From NCBI GenBank assembly GCA_014799925.1, contig JAAVHC010000067.1, positions 1 through 45,598 of the forward strand: a stretch of DNA of 45,598 nucleotides, in the 5' to 3' direction. The notes beneath the pieces were generated by a model that was not told where the DNA came from, did not search any database, and worked only from the letters and a program-made list of their open reading frames with translations. Position numbers and translations under genes: made by a program. This DNA comes from Oscillibacter sp. (GTDB lineage: Bacteria > Bacillota > Clostridia > Oscillospirales > Oscillospiraceae). This document shows positions 1 to 10,530 of this stretch, piece after piece; position 1 is the first letter of the stretch, and every line of letters starts with the position of its first letter.

Positions 1-74
1 AAATGAGGCGCAGCTTCGTTGTCGTCCTTGACGGGCGTCAGCCCGCCTGCGTCCTCCGTCTTGCTGCACCCCAT
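1..74 (-). CDS. Start of an unidentified gene (partial, runs off the window)
   Basis: An ATG at 74 on the minus strand follows an AGGAGG ribosome site by about 9 nt. It opens 24 codons without a stop, beginning MGCSKTEDAGGLTPVKDD, and runs off the left edge. It lies about 160 bp downstream of atpC on the same strand, so it may be read from the ATP synthase operon or from its own promoter in the gap. The visible part is acidic and low-complexity and has no recognisable domain. Function unknown. Confidence 0.5.
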   Translation of the reverse strand, partial: MGCSKTEDAGGLTPVKDDNEAAPH

Positions 75-106
75 TTTTCCCTGCCTCCTTTTTACCCTTT
101 CTCAAC

Positions 107-225
107 CGCGTCGACTATAAAAGCGCAATATCGTCACCGTGCGGGAATCTTGAAGTTGCAACGGTTTGAAGAGCGATAGCAATGTTCCTTTTGATACTTT
201 TTTCAAGAAAAAGTATTGCTTTTGC
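107..225. repeat. Dispersed intergenic repeat, short form (no 93-bp unit)
   Basis: The stretch AAGCGCAATA-CGTCACCGTGCG-GAATCTTG, followed by a palindrome of the form ATACTTTTT..AAAAAGTAT, resembles the left part of the repeat at 16797-17183. The central 93-bp unit is missing here. It sits just beyond the atpC stop and its terminal hairpin may end the operon transcript. It is an intergenic repeat and not a gene. Confidence 0.55.
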
Positions 226-233
226 CGGACGAT

Positions 234-649
234 TTATTGCCCCAGTCCGCCCTTGGCCTTGACCCGCAGACGGTTCAGGGCGCGGGCCAGCGTAGCCTGG
301 GCAATCTGATGCTCCTGCCGGCTCCGTTTTTGCAGGAGGGCCTCGCGGGCCTCGTCGGCCTCCCGCCTGGCGCGGGCGGCGTCGATCTCCTCAGGCCGCT
401 CGGCGGAGTCCACCAGCACCAGCACGTCGTTGTTCTCCACCTTCACCATGCCGGGAGAGACGGCGGCCAGCCGGGGGGGCTGGCCGGGAACCCGGTAGCG
501 GAGGGTTCCCGGCTGAATGGCGGCGATCATGGGGCTGTGATGGGCCAGGATGCCCAGCTCTCCGTCGCTGGTGGGAATGGTCAGGCTGACGCAGGGCCCC
601 TCATAGAAGTTCTTGTCCGCCGCCAGAATGTGAACCTGAAAGCTCTCCA

Positions 650-650
<1 letters not shown>
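234..650 (-). CDS. atpC: F-type ATP synthase epsilon subunit
   Basis: Central-stalk subunit (138 aa) that couples the gamma rotor to the c-ring and can inhibit ATP hydrolysis. The N-terminal beta-sandwich is clear (FQVHILAADKNFYEGP, then SDGELGILAHHSPM). A C-terminal two-helix arm follows, with IDAARA matching the I/L-D-x-x-R-A ATP-binding motif known from Bacillus-type epsilon. The ATG at 650 overlaps the atpD stop (TGATG). An in-frame GTG one codon upstream is a possible but less likely start. It is the last gene of the atp operon. Confidence 0.95.
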
Positions 651-2976
<2,326 letters not shown>

Positions 2977-2977
2977 G

Positions 2978-4738
2978 TCAGCCTCCGTGCTTTTCCGCCG
3001 GCCGGCTGGACTCCAGGAACTGCCGGGACAGCGCCAGCAGCTCCTCCCGGTCCTCGCTGGTCAGCAGGCCGGTCAGATCGATCCGCCGGCACAGATCCGG
3101 GACCTGTTTCTCCACAAAGGCCAGCAGTTCCTTCCGGAACTCGTCCAGCCGGTCCAGAGGAACGTCCTGCATAATGTGGTGCAGGGCGGCGGTCAGCGTA
3201 ATGACCTGCTGGTGCTGGGAGAAGGGCGCGTACTGATTCTGGCGCAGCAGGCGCATGAGGCCCTGGCCGTAGGCCAGCTGGCGCTTGGTGGCCGCGTCCA
3301 GGTCACTGGAGAACTGGGTAAACACCTCCATCTCCCGGTACTGGGCCAGGTCCAGGCGGATGGCGCCCGCGGCGGACTTCATGGCCCTGGTCTGGGCGTC
3401 GCCGCCTACGCGGGAAACGGACAGGCCTACGTTGACGGCGGGCCGCTGGCCGGAGAAGAAGAGCTCGCTCTCCAGGAAAATCTGACCGTCGGTAATGGAG
3501 ATGATATTGGTGGGGATATAGGCGGACACGTCGCCCGCCTGGGTCTCCACAATGGGCAGGGCGGTCATGCTGCCGCCGCCCCGTTCGTCGGAGAGGTGCG
3601 CGGCCCGTTCCAGAAGCCGGGAGTGGAGGTAAAACACGTCGCCGGGATAGGCTTCCCGGCCAGGGGAGCGCTCCAGCAGCAGGCTGAGGGCGCGGTAGGC
3701 AATGGCGTGCTTGCTGAGATCGTCATAGACGATGAGCACGTCCTGCCCCTGGTTCATGAAATACTCGCCCAGGGCGCAGCCCGCGTAGGGGGCGATATAT
3801 TGCAGCGCGGCGGACGAGCCCGCGCAGGCGCTGACCACGGTGGTATATTCCATAGCCCCCCGGCGATTGAGATTTTCCACCAGCTGGGCCACGGAGCTGG
3901 TCTTCTGTCCGATGGCGACATAGATGCACACCACGTTCTTGCCCTTCTGGTTGAGGATGGTGTCCAGGGCAATGGCGGTCTTGCCGGTCTGGCGGTCGCC
4001 GATAATCAGCTCGCGCTGCCCCCTGCCGATGGGGAACATGGAGTCAATGGTCAGGATGCCCGTCTCCATCGGGGTGTTTACCGGCTGGCGGTCCAGAATG
4101 GAGGGCGCGGGGGCCTCGATGGGCCGGTAGCTCTGGGAGTGAATGCGGCCCTTGCCGTCAATGGGGACGCCCAGAGCGTCCACCACGCGGCCCAGGAACG
4201 CGTCGCCCACCGGCATACCGGCGGTCTTGTGGGTACGGCGGACCATGCCGCCCGCGCTGACCTCCTCGCTGTCGCCAAAAAGGACGCAGCTCAGTTCCTT
4301 CCGGCGAAGGTCCTGAACCATCCCCTTGACGCCGGAGTCAAAGAGCAGGATTTCCCCGTACCGGGCGTGCTCCAGCCCGTCCACCACGGCGATCTCGCCG
4401 TCCACTGTCCGCACCTCGCCGATTTCCTCCGGCACCACGGCCAGGGACCAGTCCTTTGCCGCCTGACGCATCAGGGGAAGCAGATCGTTGGTCCCCGTCT
4501 GGAGCTGGCGCAGATAGTCTGTAAACTGCCGCATCCGCCCGTCCAGGGTCCAGTCGTATACATCGGAGCCCACCTGGAGCCAGAAGCCGGAGCGCAGGGA
4601 CGCGTCCTGCTCCCAGTGCAGCGGCACCTTTCGCTGGTAAGTCCGGGCGAGAAATTCCCCGAAGCGCTGGAGCTGGACCTCACTGGGCTCCCTGGCGCTG
4701 CGCAGCTCCGCCGTCAGGCGGCCTCTAGTGTTCCTCAT
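2978..4738 (-). CDS. atpA: ATP synthase alpha subunit with an N-terminal delta C-terminal domain (delta-alpha fusion)
   Basis: Nucleotide-binding alpha subunit of F1. At 586 aa it is about 80 aa longer than usual. Roughly residues 1-75 resemble the C-terminal domain of the delta/OSCP subunit: a segment EPSEVQLQRFGEFLARTY, then a D-SL-GF-LQVG-VYDW-L-GR pattern, like the D-SL-GG-V-RVG-DGS-RG end of delta. Normal alpha follows, with Walker A GDRQTGKTA and SSAALQYIAPYAGCALGE. The start ATG has GGAGGGAGG upstream and overlaps the atpF end by 14 nt. No separate delta gene lies between atpF and atpA, where it is normally found. Alpha identity is certain; the fusion reading rests on motif similarity. 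Confidence 0.93.
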   Translation of the reverse strand: MRNTRGRLTAELRSAREPSEVQLQRFGEFLARTYQRKVPLHWEQDASLRSGFWLQVGSDVYDWTLDGRMRQFTDYLRQLQTGTNDLLPLMRQAAKDWSLAVVPEEIGEVRTVDGEIAVVDGLEHARYGEILLFDSGVKGMVQDLRRKELSCVLFGDSEEVSAGGMVRRTHKTAGMPVGDAFLGRVVDALGVPIDGKGRIHSQSYRPIEAPAPSILDRQPVNTPMETGILTIDSMFPIGRGQRELIIGDRQTGKTAIALDTILNQKGKNVVCIYVAIGQKTSSVAQLVENLNRRGAMEYTTVVSACAGSSAALQYIAPYAGCALGEYFMNQGQDVLIVYDDLSKHAIAYRALSLLLERSPGREAYPGDVFYLHSRLLERAAHLSDERGGGSMTALPIVETQAGDVSAYIPTNIISITDGQIFLESELFFSGQRPAVNVGLSVSRVGGDAQTRAMKSAAGAIRLDLAQYREMEVFTQFSSDLDAATKRQLAYGQGLMRLLRQNQYAPFSQHQQVITLTAALHHIMQDVPLDRLDEFRKELLAFVEKQVPDLCRRIDLTGLLTSEDREELLALSRQFLESSRPAEKHGG

Positions 4739-5210
4739 GCCGGACGCCTCCCTCCGCCAGATCTAAAAACTGATCGAAGGGATCCTTCTGGAGCGCCAGC
4801 TTCTTGGTGGCCGCCGCCGCAAGCTTCCGCAGCTCCCGCTGGGAGGAGCGAAGGATCTCCTCCCGGTCGTGCTCCGCCTCGGCCCGGGCATGGACCAGGA
4901 GCTGCTTGGCCTGGGCCTGGGCCCGGGCAAGCTGTTCCTCAACGTCCTGCTGAACGGCCTGCTGGGCCTTGACGCGGTTCTGACGGATCTCCTCGTCGGC
5001 GCCGTCCAGCTTGGCCTGGGCCTCCATCCGGGTCCGCTCCGCCTGAGCCAGCTTCTCCTGAGCCTGCCGCTCCAGGTCCTGGTAATAGGCCTCCCTCTTG
5101 TCCATGAACGCCTTGACAGGCTTGTAGAGCAGGAAGTACAACCCGCCGGTGAGGATGACCAGGTTCAGCCAATGCAGCAGGATCTGCTGCAAGTCAATAT
5201 TCAACGGCAT
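4725..5210 (-). CDS. atpF: F-type ATP synthase b subunit
   Basis: Peripheral-stalk subunit, 161 aa. One N-terminal membrane helix (about residues 9-28, HWLNLVILTGGLYFLLYKPV) is followed by a long charged, alanine/glutamine-rich coiled coil. The ATG at 5210 has a GCAGG site 8 nt upstream; a GTG three codons earlier is less well placed. The end (PFDQFLDLAEGGV) does not extend into a delta N-terminal six-helix domain, so this is not a b-delta fusion. How the stalk top is capped is therefore unclear (see atpA). Confidence 0.92.
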   Translation of the reverse strand: MPLNIDLQQILLHWLNLVILTGGLYFLLYKPVKAFMDKREAYYQDLERQAQEKLAQAERTRMEAQAKLDGADEEIRQNRVKAQQAVQQDVEEQLARAQAQAKQLLVHARAEAEHDREEILRSSQRELRKLAAAATKKLALQKDPFDQFLDLAEGGVRHEEH

Positions 5211-5224
5211 ATCCCGCACCTGCC

Positions 5225-5560
5225 TTACATCACAAAGATAATCAGAATAGCCGCCAGCAGGGCGTAGATGATGGCGGTCTCGATGAAAACCAGGCCCAGC
5301 ATCAGCGTAGTGCGGATCTTGCCATCCGCCTCCGGCTGGCGGGCGATGCTCTCGGCGGCCTTGGCGGTGGCGCTGCCCATGGAGAAAGCGCCTCCGGCGG
5401 CGGCGACGCCGATGGCGATGCCCACGGCGATGGCCTTGACGCCGGTGGGGTTGGAGTCCTCGGCAGCCTCAGCGTCGGCGGCGTAAGCGGGAGCGGCCAG
5501 CGCCAGGAGCAGGACCAGGACGCCGGCAAGGGTAACGATCTTTTTCAGCATACGGTTCAT
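5225..5560 (-). CDS. atpE: F-type ATP synthase c subunit with N-terminal signal-like segment
   Basis: Proteolipid of the rotor ring, 111 aa. The usual two-helix hairpin with ARQPEADG in the loop and the ion-carrying Glu in FIETAIIYAL is preceded by about 35 extra residues that look like a signal peptide (LVLLLALAAPAYAADA), probably removed after insertion. The start at 5560 has GGAGG 8 nt upstream. Of the sodium-type signature, Glu-Thr and the downstream Tyr are present, but the helix-1 Gln is replaced by Met in my alignment. The coupling ion cannot be assigned. Confidence 0.94.
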   Translation of the reverse strand: MNRMLKKIVTLAGVLVLLLALAAPAYAADAEAAEDSNPTGVKAIAVGIAIGVAAAGGAFSMGSATAKAAESIARQPEADGKIRTTLMLGLVFIETAIIYALLAAILIIFVM

Positions 5561-5631
5561 AATGAAAACCTCCAATTATTTTTTATACAGTTTTTATCGT
5601 ACAGCGTAGTCCGCGCGCCGCGGGGGACAGG

Positions 5632-6459
5632 TCAGGCGCGTTTTGCCTTTTTTTCCTTCGGCTCCTTATGGGACACCTCGGACACTTCGCCATAGTACAG
5701 AGCCGTCAGCATGGTGAGCACGTAGGTCTGGATGAGGGCGTGGAGCAGGGTGAACACGACGCCCACGATCACAGGGAACACAAAACTGAGATTGACATAA
5801 TAGTACACCAGCTCCGTCACCAGCAGGCCGCTGAGCAGCGCGCCGAAGAGGCGGAAGCTCATGGAGATGGGCAGGGAGAATTCCTTCAGGGCCTTCCCGA
5901 TGCCCTTCACGCCGTTCCCGGCGATGCTGCCGGAGACAATCACCAGATATGAGAGCGTACCCGTGGCGATGGCGGCGTTGACGTCCGACAGCGGGGCGGG
6001 CAGGGTAATGGGATTCCCGTGGGTGGTGACGGCCTGCAGGCCCAGCAGCTCGAACAGGGTGCCGACAAAAATATAGCACCCCACGGCGAAGATGTAGGTC
6101 CCTACAAAACGGAAGCGGTGGGGGCTGCTGCCCCTGGCCATCCCGTCAAAAAGGCCAACCGCTTCCTCCACCAGCATTTGCAGCTTCCCGGGAACGAAGC
6201 GGAACCGGGGAATGGCGAAAACACGGATCAGGACCGCGATCGCCAGCAAAATCCCTGTGACGGTAAAAGCGGAAATGAGTCCGGGATTGACGTTCTTGAC
6301 GCCAAACAGGCTCACCTGGTTGATGTCGTGGAGCACGGCGTCCCGCATGGCTTCCTGCACGTCCTCCGCGTGGCCCGGCGACCCGGTGAGCAGCGCGCCG
6401 GCCAGCAAAAGCAAAATCGCCGCAAGCCACAGCGCCAGGCCTAATTTGTGTTGTTTCAT
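5632..6459 (-). CDS. atpB: F-type ATP synthase a subunit
   Basis: Membrane stator subunit that forms the ion half-channels, 275 aa and strongly hydrophobic. The essential arginine helix is visible as MSFRLFGALLSGLLVTELV. The N terminus (LALWLAAILLLLAGALL) is an extra membrane or signal segment. The ATG at 6459 was chosen because AAGGAG lies 7 nt upstream; an earlier in-frame ATG (6489) lacks such a site. It is the first gene of the operon, and no atpI precedes it. Confidence 0.95.
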   Translation of the reverse strand: MKQHKLGLALWLAAILLLLAGALLTGSPGHAEDVQEAMRDAVLHDINQVSLFGVKNVNPGLISAFTVTGILLAIAVLIRVFAIPRFRFVPGKLQMLVEEAVGLFDGMARGSSPHRFRFVGTYIFAVGCYIFVGTLFELLGLQAVTTHGNPITLPAPLSDVNAAIATGTLSYLVIVSGSIAGNGVKGIGKALKEFSLPISMSFRLFGALLSGLLVTELVYYYVNLSFVFPVIVGVVFTLLHALIQTYVLTMLTALYYGEVSEVSHKEPKEKKAKRA

Positions 6460-6569
6460 CCAGCAACTCCTTCTTTCGTTTTTATTCAAAGATCCGACGC
6501 CATCGGTGCGCGATGCCCGCGTCAGCCTTTTTACGTTCCGCGGGGCGGATGCCCGCGAAACTCTATTGG

Positions 6570-6585
6570 CTTATCAATTATACCA
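6570..6585 (-). promoter_or_regulatory. Probable atp operon promoter (extended -10)
   Basis: On the minus strand TGGTATAAT (TATAAT at 6577-6582) lies about 110 nt upstream of the atpB start. The TG-n extension can compensate for the lack of a correctly spaced -35; the only TTGACA is just 7 nt upstream. Confidence 0.45.
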
Positions 6586-6690
6586 CCCTTGTCAAGTACC
6601 CTTTTCTGGAAAAATTCCCGCGGAATTTCGGAAAATTTCTACAGAATCAAGCCGCCCTTTCCGCCGTCCTTAGCAACGGCAGCCACCCGA

Positions 6691-6719
6691 TTGCAATTTC
6701 CCGTAATCCATGCTATACT
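6691..6719 (+). promoter_or_regulatory. Promoter of cls
   Basis: TTGCAA, 17 nt, TATACT, ending 29 nt before the cls start codon. It has sigma-A form. Confidence 0.6.
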
Positions 6720-6748
6720 AGGAAAAAGATGAAAAACGGAGGGAGAAC

Positions 6749-8329
6749 ATGGCAAAAGAAAAAAGGAATCTTCGGGACGAGGAGGCCGTCCTGCTGCTGA
6801 ACAAGGGAAAGCGGGGTCTTTTCCGGCTGGTTTTCGGACGTACCACCGTGGTGGTGCTCCTGCTGGCTGTCCAGTTCGGGCTCCTTTTTCTGGGCTTTTA
6901 CCGGCTGAGGGACTACACGGTTTACGGCGGCTCTATGCTCCTGGGTCTTATTGTGGCTCTTATCGTGGTCAACCGCCCGCAGAACCCCTATAACAAAATC
7001 ACATGGATCCTCCTCATTATGCTGGCCCCCGTCTTTGCCATCCCTTTCTACTTCTTTGTGGACACGGACCTGGGCCACCGCCTGGCCCGCGCCCGGCTGA
7101 AGGAGATCCAGCAGGAAACCGAGGGACTTCTGCCCCAGCAGCCGGAGGCGTTCCAGTCCCTGAAGGAGGAGGACCCCGGCATGGCGGGTCTGGCCGCCTA
7201 TCTGGAGCGGACGGGCCGGTTCCCGGTCTGGCGGAATTCCGGAGCGGACTACTACCCCTTGGGGGAAGATGCCTTCTCCGCCATGCTGGACGAGATGGAG
7301 CAGGCCCGGCAGTTCATCTTCCTGGAGTACTTCATCATTGACGAGGGCTATATGTGGGGCCGCATGCTGAATGTGCTGGAGCGGAAGGCCAGGCAGGGCG
7401 TGGAGGTCCGGGTCCTCTATGACGGCACCTGCGCCCTGTATAAGCTCCCCTATCAGTACCCCAGGAAGCTGGAGGAGCTTGGGATCCGCTGCCGGATGTA
7501 CGCGCCGCTGCGGCCGCTGGTTTCCACGCACTACAACAACCGGGACCACCGGAAGATCCTCGTTGTGGACGGGCGATGCGCCTTTACCGGCGGCATCAAC
7601 CTGGCGGACGAGTATATCAACCGCACCCATCCCCACGGGCACTGGAAAGACGTGGCCATCCGCGTCACCGGCGAGGCGGTCCGCTCCTTCACCCTGATGT
7701 TCCTGCAAATGTGGAACGTGGAGGGCCGGGGCATGGAGGACTGCTCCCGCTATCTCGCGGCCTCAGAGCCCGTTGCCGCCCCCGGCTGGGTGCTTCCCTA
7801 TGGGGACAGTCCCTTCAACGGCGAGGAAATCGCTGAGATGGTCTATGTGGACATGCTCAACCGGGCCAGGGAGTACGTCCATATCATGACGCCCTATCTG
7901 ATCATCGACCATGAGATGGCTGCTGCCCTCATTTTCGCCGCCAAGCGGGGCTTGGACGTCAAGCTGATAACCCCCGGCTGGCCGGATAAAAAGACGGTTT
8001 TCGCCCTGACCCGGTCCTATTATCAGGAACTGATCGCCGGCGGCGTACAGATTTACGAGTACGAGCCCGGTTTTGTCCACGCAAAAACCTTCGTCTGTGA
8101 TGACGCCACCGCCATAACCGGGAGCATCAACCTGGATTACCGCAGCCTGTACCTCCACTTTGAGTGCGCGGCCGTCCTGCACCGCGTCCCCGCCGTGGCG
8201 GACATCGAGGCGGACTATCAGAGGACCCTGGAAAAATGCAGAAAAATCACACTGGAGGACTGCCGGAAGGACAAGTTGAGCCGCCGGATGACCGGCTGGC
8301 TCCTGCGGCCTCTGGCTCCGCTGATGTAG
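6749..8329 (+). CDS. cls: Cardiolipin synthase (phospholipase D family)
   Basis: Membrane enzyme that condenses phosphatidylglycerol into cardiolipin, 526 aa. Two or three N-terminal membrane segments (for example VVVLLLAVQFGLLFLGF and LIMLAPVFAIPFYFF) precede two phospholipase D catalytic motifs of the H-x-K-x4-D type: HRKILVVDG and HAKTFVCDD. Each is followed by a G-G/S-IN-L stretch. The start has GGAGGG about 7 nt upstream. It stands alone between its own promoter and a convergent terminator. Confidence 0.93.
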   Translation: MAKEKRNLRDEEAVLLLNKGKRGLFRLVFGRTTVVVLLLAVQFGLLFLGFYRLRDYTVYGGSMLLGLIVALIVVNRPQNPYNKITWILLIMLAPVFAIPFYFFVDTDLGHRLARARLKEIQQETEGLLPQQPEAFQSLKEEDPGMAGLAAYLERTGRFPVWRNSGADYYPLGEDAFSAMLDEMEQARQFIFLEYFIIDEGYMWGRMLNVLERKARQGVEVRVLYDGTCALYKLPYQYPRKLEELGIRCRMYAPLRPLVSTHYNNRDHRKILVVDGRCAFTGGINLADEYINRTHPHGHWKDVAIRVTGEAVRSFTLMFLQMWNVEGRGMEDCSRYLAASEPVAAPGWVLPYGDSPFNGEEIAEMVYVDMLNRAREYVHIMTPYLIIDHEMAAALIFAAKRGLDVKLITPGWPDKKTVFALTRSYYQELIAGGVQIYEYEPGFVHAKTFVCDDATAITGSINLDYRSLYLHFECAAVLHRVPAVADIEADYQRTLEKCRKITLEDCRKDKLSRRMTGWLLRPLAPLM

Positions 8330-8390
8330 TCCTGCCGGGCGGGCAATGCGAGGCCATAGTCGACGCGGTTGAGAAAGCGTATATACGGAT

Positions 8391-8443
8391 GCCGATGGTA
8401 CGGGCGGAGTTGATTGATATCAATTCCCGTCCGTACCATCGGC
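8391..8443. terminator. Long hairpin between convergent cls and gatD-like gene
   Basis: A 13-bp perfect inverted repeat, GCCGATGGTACGG / CCGTACCATCGGC, continues inward with mismatches to a TTGAT/ATCAA core. It lies between two convergent genes and probably ends transcription from both sides. A strong T tract is missing. Confidence 0.6.
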
Positions 8444-8448
8444 GTTCG

Positions 8449-9177
8449 CTATTTGGTTCTCGCCTGCAGCTCCCGGAGCGTTACCGCGTAGGACTCCCGC
8501 TCATGAGGCAGCCGGGGCAGCTCCTCTGGGCAGTCCCAGCCCTTTGACCGGAACAGCCGTCGGATGATCAGATCCAGAAAGTCCGGATTCTTCACCAGCG
8601 CCGGACCGGTGATATGGGTGCCGAAGACATTTCCGGAGACGTACCCCTCCGGTCCGCGCTCCACCTCGTTGCCGAAGCCCAGGGACAATTCCCTGAAAAG
8701 CGGCGTCTGGACGCCGCCGGTGGTACTGCACTTGTTCATGAAGCCCACGGCGGGGGCGTCCCACAGGGCGGGGACCGCCACCACGTCCTCAGGACTGCGC
8801 CTGTCCGTCTCCACGGTGGTGAAGTCCGCAAGGCCCAGGCCCGGCCAGACTTTACCCGCCGCGTCGGTGACGGATGCCCCCAGGGTCTCCATGGCGTTCC
8901 CGGTGAAGAGGACCAGCGCCCCCCGCGCCGCGGCGGCCTTCAGGCCGTCTACGTGGGGCAGGAGCTTCTCTAGAGCGATTTTCTGCCTCCGCTCCGTGCC
9001 CGCGCCCATGTAGATCATATCCGCCGCACTGAAATCCGGGGTATCCCCACTGTTGACCGCCCGAACCGTCACGGTCACGCCCATGGCCTCCAGGTGGCGG
9101 CGCAGCACCGCCACGTTGGCGTACTCGCCGTACAGGCTCATGAAATCGGGGAACAGGTGTAAAATCGTCAGTTCCAT
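8449..9177 (-). CDS. GatD-like glutamine amidotransferase subunit lacking the catalytic Cys/His
   Basis: Partner of MurT; in Gram-positives GatD supplies ammonia for amidating D-Glu of lipid II. The 242-aa fold matches the family: N-terminal LHLFPDFMSLYGEYANV, YMGAGTERRQ, and GNVFGTHITGP. The nucleophile elbow, usually I-C-G-G-Y-Q, reads LFTGNAMETLG here, so the Cys is replaced by Thr. The catalytic His in the usual G-T-Y-L-H-G-P is Thr (GTHITGP). I checked both codons on the DNA. Activity as a glutaminase is therefore doubtful. It may be a structural subunit using free ammonia, or use different residues. It starts 2 nt after the murT stop. Confidence 0.8.
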   Translation of the reverse strand: MELTILHLFPDFMSLYGEYANVAVLRRHLEAMGVTVTVRAVNSGDTPDFSAADMIYMGAGTERRQKIALEKLLPHVDGLKAAAARGALVLFTGNAMETLGASVTDAAGKVWPGLGLADFTTVETDRRSPEDVVAVPALWDAPAVGFMNKCSTTGGVQTPLFRELSLGFGNEVERGPEGYVSGNVFGTHITGPALVKNPDFLDLIIRRLFRSKGWDCPEELPRLPHERESYAVTLRELQARTK

Positions 9178-9179
9178 CG

Positions 9180-10514
9180 TCAGCCCTCCTCTTTCTGGAC
9201 CAGACTCAGCAGCTTGTCCCGGTCGGAGAAGCAGGTCACCACGTACACTTCCTCGCTCCCGCCGTCCTCCGCCAGCGCCCCGGCGGCCTGGGCCACGGTG
9301 TCATAGCAGGCGATTTTCTCCGGCGGGATGCCGGTGTAGTCAAACCGCAGGGCCAGGTCGTGGACGTACTTTCCGCAGAGAACGACCTTCCATACATGCT
9401 CCCGGCTCAGCAGGTCAAAGTCGATGTCCCACAGCCAGCTGGTCTCGCCGGTGAAGTACTTCCGGCTGATGGCGTCCACGATGACCAACACCTGACAGGG
9501 CTTTTGGGTATTGGCGATATAGCCCAGGTTGGTGTCGTAGGCGACCGAGTTCTCGTGCTTGCTGGTCAGGAGCGTACCCCGGTGGCTCCCCAGAGTGAAG
9601 CGCACCATCCGCCCGTTTTTCAGAATATAGTTGTTGATGACTGAGGCCATGGTTTCCCGGTCCACCCCCGCCAGGGAGCCGGCGGACCACGCCGCCAGGA
9701 TATTGTACACGTTATAGATGCTCTTGAAGGCAAGGGCAATCTCTGTTTTTCCGTCGATGGTCAGCGTCCCCTTCCCCAGGTCCAGGGCGGTGACGGCGAA
9801 GTCGGTTTTATGCCGGCGGTAGCCGCAGCTTGGGCAGCGGTAGTGGCCGATATGCTCGTAGTGGTAGCAGTCGTACGCCATGTTCCCGCCGCACACCGGG
9901 CACAGGGCGCCGTCATGGTAGACGCCCCGGTGGTCCTCCGAGCTGACGGAGCACCGGTCCAGGCCAAACCACTTCACCTTCCCATGATTCTGCGCGAAGC
10001 GGGACACCAGCGGGTCGTCGGCGTTCAGCACCAGGGTGGTGTCATCGTGAATGGCGGGCAGAATGGCGTCATAGACCCATTCCGGGTGCCCGTTCCGGGT
10101 GAGCTGGTCCCGGTAGAGGTTGGTGATGACGAAATGGGTGGGGTGGAACCACCGGAAGGACAGCCGGGCGTAGCGCTCGTCGCTCTCCAGCAGCAGCACG
10201 TCGGCCTTCATTTTACCGCCCATGGTGCTGTTGCACAGCACCAGCGTGGCGACGCCCTCGATCTGGTTGGAGCCCTCCTCGTTGTAGACCACCGTTTTCC
10301 CGCTTTTCCGCAGGATGGCGGCAATCATCTCCACAGTGGAGGTTTTTCCGTTGCTGCCGGTGACGGCAATGACGTACTCCGGCAGCTTCACCCGCCGCAG
10401 TACGTCCGGGCAGATCTTCAGGGCGTACTTGCCCGGCAGGCTGCTGCCCTTGCCCACGGCCTTTCCGATCAGTCTCAGGATCTTGCATATAAGGATGGCG
10501 AGGAATGCTCTCAT
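9180..10514 (-). CDS. murT: MurT, lipid II isoglutaminyl synthase Mur-ligase subunit
   Basis: Mur-ligase-like ATPase (444 aa) that with GatD converts the second stem residue of lipid II to D-isoglutamine. Visible parts: short hydrophobic N terminus, P-loop VTGSNGKTSTVEM, four-cysteine zinc ribbon typical of MurT (CPVCGG about 20 residues before CPSCG), and the C-terminal DUF1727-type domain (VDAISRKYFTGETSWLWDID). The ATG at 10514 follows AAGGAG. It is followed directly by the gatD-like gene, the canonical pair. Confidence 0.92.
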   Translation of the reverse strand: MRAFLAILICKILRLIGKAVGKGSSLPGKYALKICPDVLRRVKLPEYVIAVTGSNGKTSTVEMIAAILRKSGKTVVYNEEGSNQIEGVATLVLCNSTMGGKMKADVLLLESDERYARLSFRWFHPTHFVITNLYRDQLTRNGHPEWVYDAILPAIHDDTTLVLNADDPLVSRFAQNHGKVKWFGLDRCSVSSEDHRGVYHDGALCPVCGGNMAYDCYHYEHIGHYRCPSCGYRRHKTDFAVTALDLGKGTLTIDGKTEIALAFKSIYNVYNILAAWSAGSLAGVDRETMASVINNYILKNGRMVRFTLGSHRGTLLTSKHENSVAYDTNLGYIANTQKPCQVLVIVDAISRKYFTGETSWLWDIDFDLLSREHVWKVVLCGKYVHDLALRFDYTGIPPEKIACYDTVAQAAGALAEDGGSEEVYVVTCFSDRDKLLSLVQKEEG

Positions 10515-10530
10515 AGACGGTAACTCCTTT

